Assembly (NCBI RefSeq): GCF_000719345.1
Contig: NZ_JOFX01000019.1
Coordinates: 52,465-116,464 of the forward strand
Direction: 5' to 3'
DNA length: 64,000 nt
Origin: Streptomyces sp. NRRL F-2664
Lineage (GTDB): Bacteria > Actinomycetota > Actinomycetes > Streptomycetales > Streptomycetaceae
A model generated the notes under the pieces. That model saw nothing but the letters and a program-made list of their open reading frames with translations. It made no database searches and had not been told where the DNA came from. A program made the translations under genes and the position numbers. Position 1 is the stretch's first letter; every line of letters begins with the position of its first letter. Positions 63,891 through 64,000 of this stretch are shown in pieces.

Positions 63891-64000
63891 TCACTCGAAA
63901 GCGGGGTGGGGGCGGCCTGCCGTGTCCGCCAGCGGGGCGTCGGCGTCGGGCGGGGCCAGTTCGACCGCCACCCGGTGGCCGTGGTCGCGCAGCTCGGCGT
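63891..64000 (-). pseudogene. Partial duplicate of hypX 5' region (runs off window)
   Basis: 63920-64000 matches 63638-63718 with only two A-to-G differences. In the hypX frame it reads AELRDHGHRVAVELAPPDAD then APLADTAGRPHPAFE and stops at 63893-63891, so it encodes a HypX N-terminus cut short after about 50 residues, with a new 9-residue tail. The remainder of the copy lies beyond the window. Confidence 0.75.

Overview
The window is high-GC DNA with Streptomyces-type gene structure: G/C-rich third codon positions, GGAGG-like ribosome sites, many GTG and some TTG starts, and operons stitched by ATGA or GTGA overlaps. It reads as chromosomal sequence of a streptomycete (genus inferred from gene content and order, not from a marker gene). 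No rRNA, tRNA, CRISPR array, prophage or large biosynthetic cluster was seen.

Layout. 0-3.5 kb: an ankyrin/HEAT-type protein, a secreted endonuclease/exonuclease/phosphatase-fold protein and a protein ending in a NADAR domain. 3.6-4.2 kb: remnants of a tyrosine-recombinase element next to a 39-codon stump of thioredoxin reductase. 4.2-12.3 kb: an arsenic region in two modules. Module 1 is arsC, divergent from arsR-aqpS-arsO plus a DinB-like gene. Module 2 is arsN-arsR2, divergent from a 59-residue protein with four Cys-Cys pairs, a flavoprotein with a Cys-rich tail, an MFS transporter and possibly a GNAT gene.

12.4-42.8 kb: a dispersed purine/allantoin-to-glyoxylate catabolic region. Its genes are allantoicase and allantoinase, an IclR-type regulator (AllR-like), malate synthase, an NCS2 purine permease, 8-oxoguanine deaminase, uricase, HIU hydrolase, OHCU decarboxylase, hydroxypyruvate isomerase, tartronate semialdehyde reductase, catalase and glyoxylate carboligase. 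Together they would take oxidised purines through urate, 5-hydroxyisourate and allantoin to ureidoglycolate and glyoxylate, and then to glycerate and malate, with catalase removing the hydrogen peroxide made by uricase. Two palindromic 15-17 bp motifs (TTCAAC-N5-GTTGAA and TTCCG-N5-CGGAA) recur at promoters across this 28 kb and suggest one regulon. Interleaved are an ABC exporter with a divergent two-component system, a glycosyltransferase-like membrane protein, a SpoIIE-type phosphatase, a frameshifted MocR regulator, a MobA-like nucleotidyltransferase, an SGNH hydrolase and a DEDDh exonuclease. A 0.95 kb gene-poor stretch (39.5-40.5 kb) holds strong hairpins and leads into an IS5-type transposase remnant.

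43-48.5 kb: a zinc-ribbon/Mrr-like protein, glutathione peroxidase, an acyl-CoA synthetase, an AlkZ-like glycosylase and a PH-like hypothetical protein. 48.5-64 kb: a contiguous minus-strand [NiFe]-hydrogenase locus of the high-affinity actinobacterial type (group 1h). In transcription order it runs hypX, hhyS, hhyL, NifU-like, two conserved accessory proteins (recalled as DUF5947 and DUF6084), a 493-aa conserved protein, maturation protease, a 35-aa protein, hypA, hypB, hypF, hypC, hypD, hypE. The window ends inside a second, truncated copy of the hypX 5' part.
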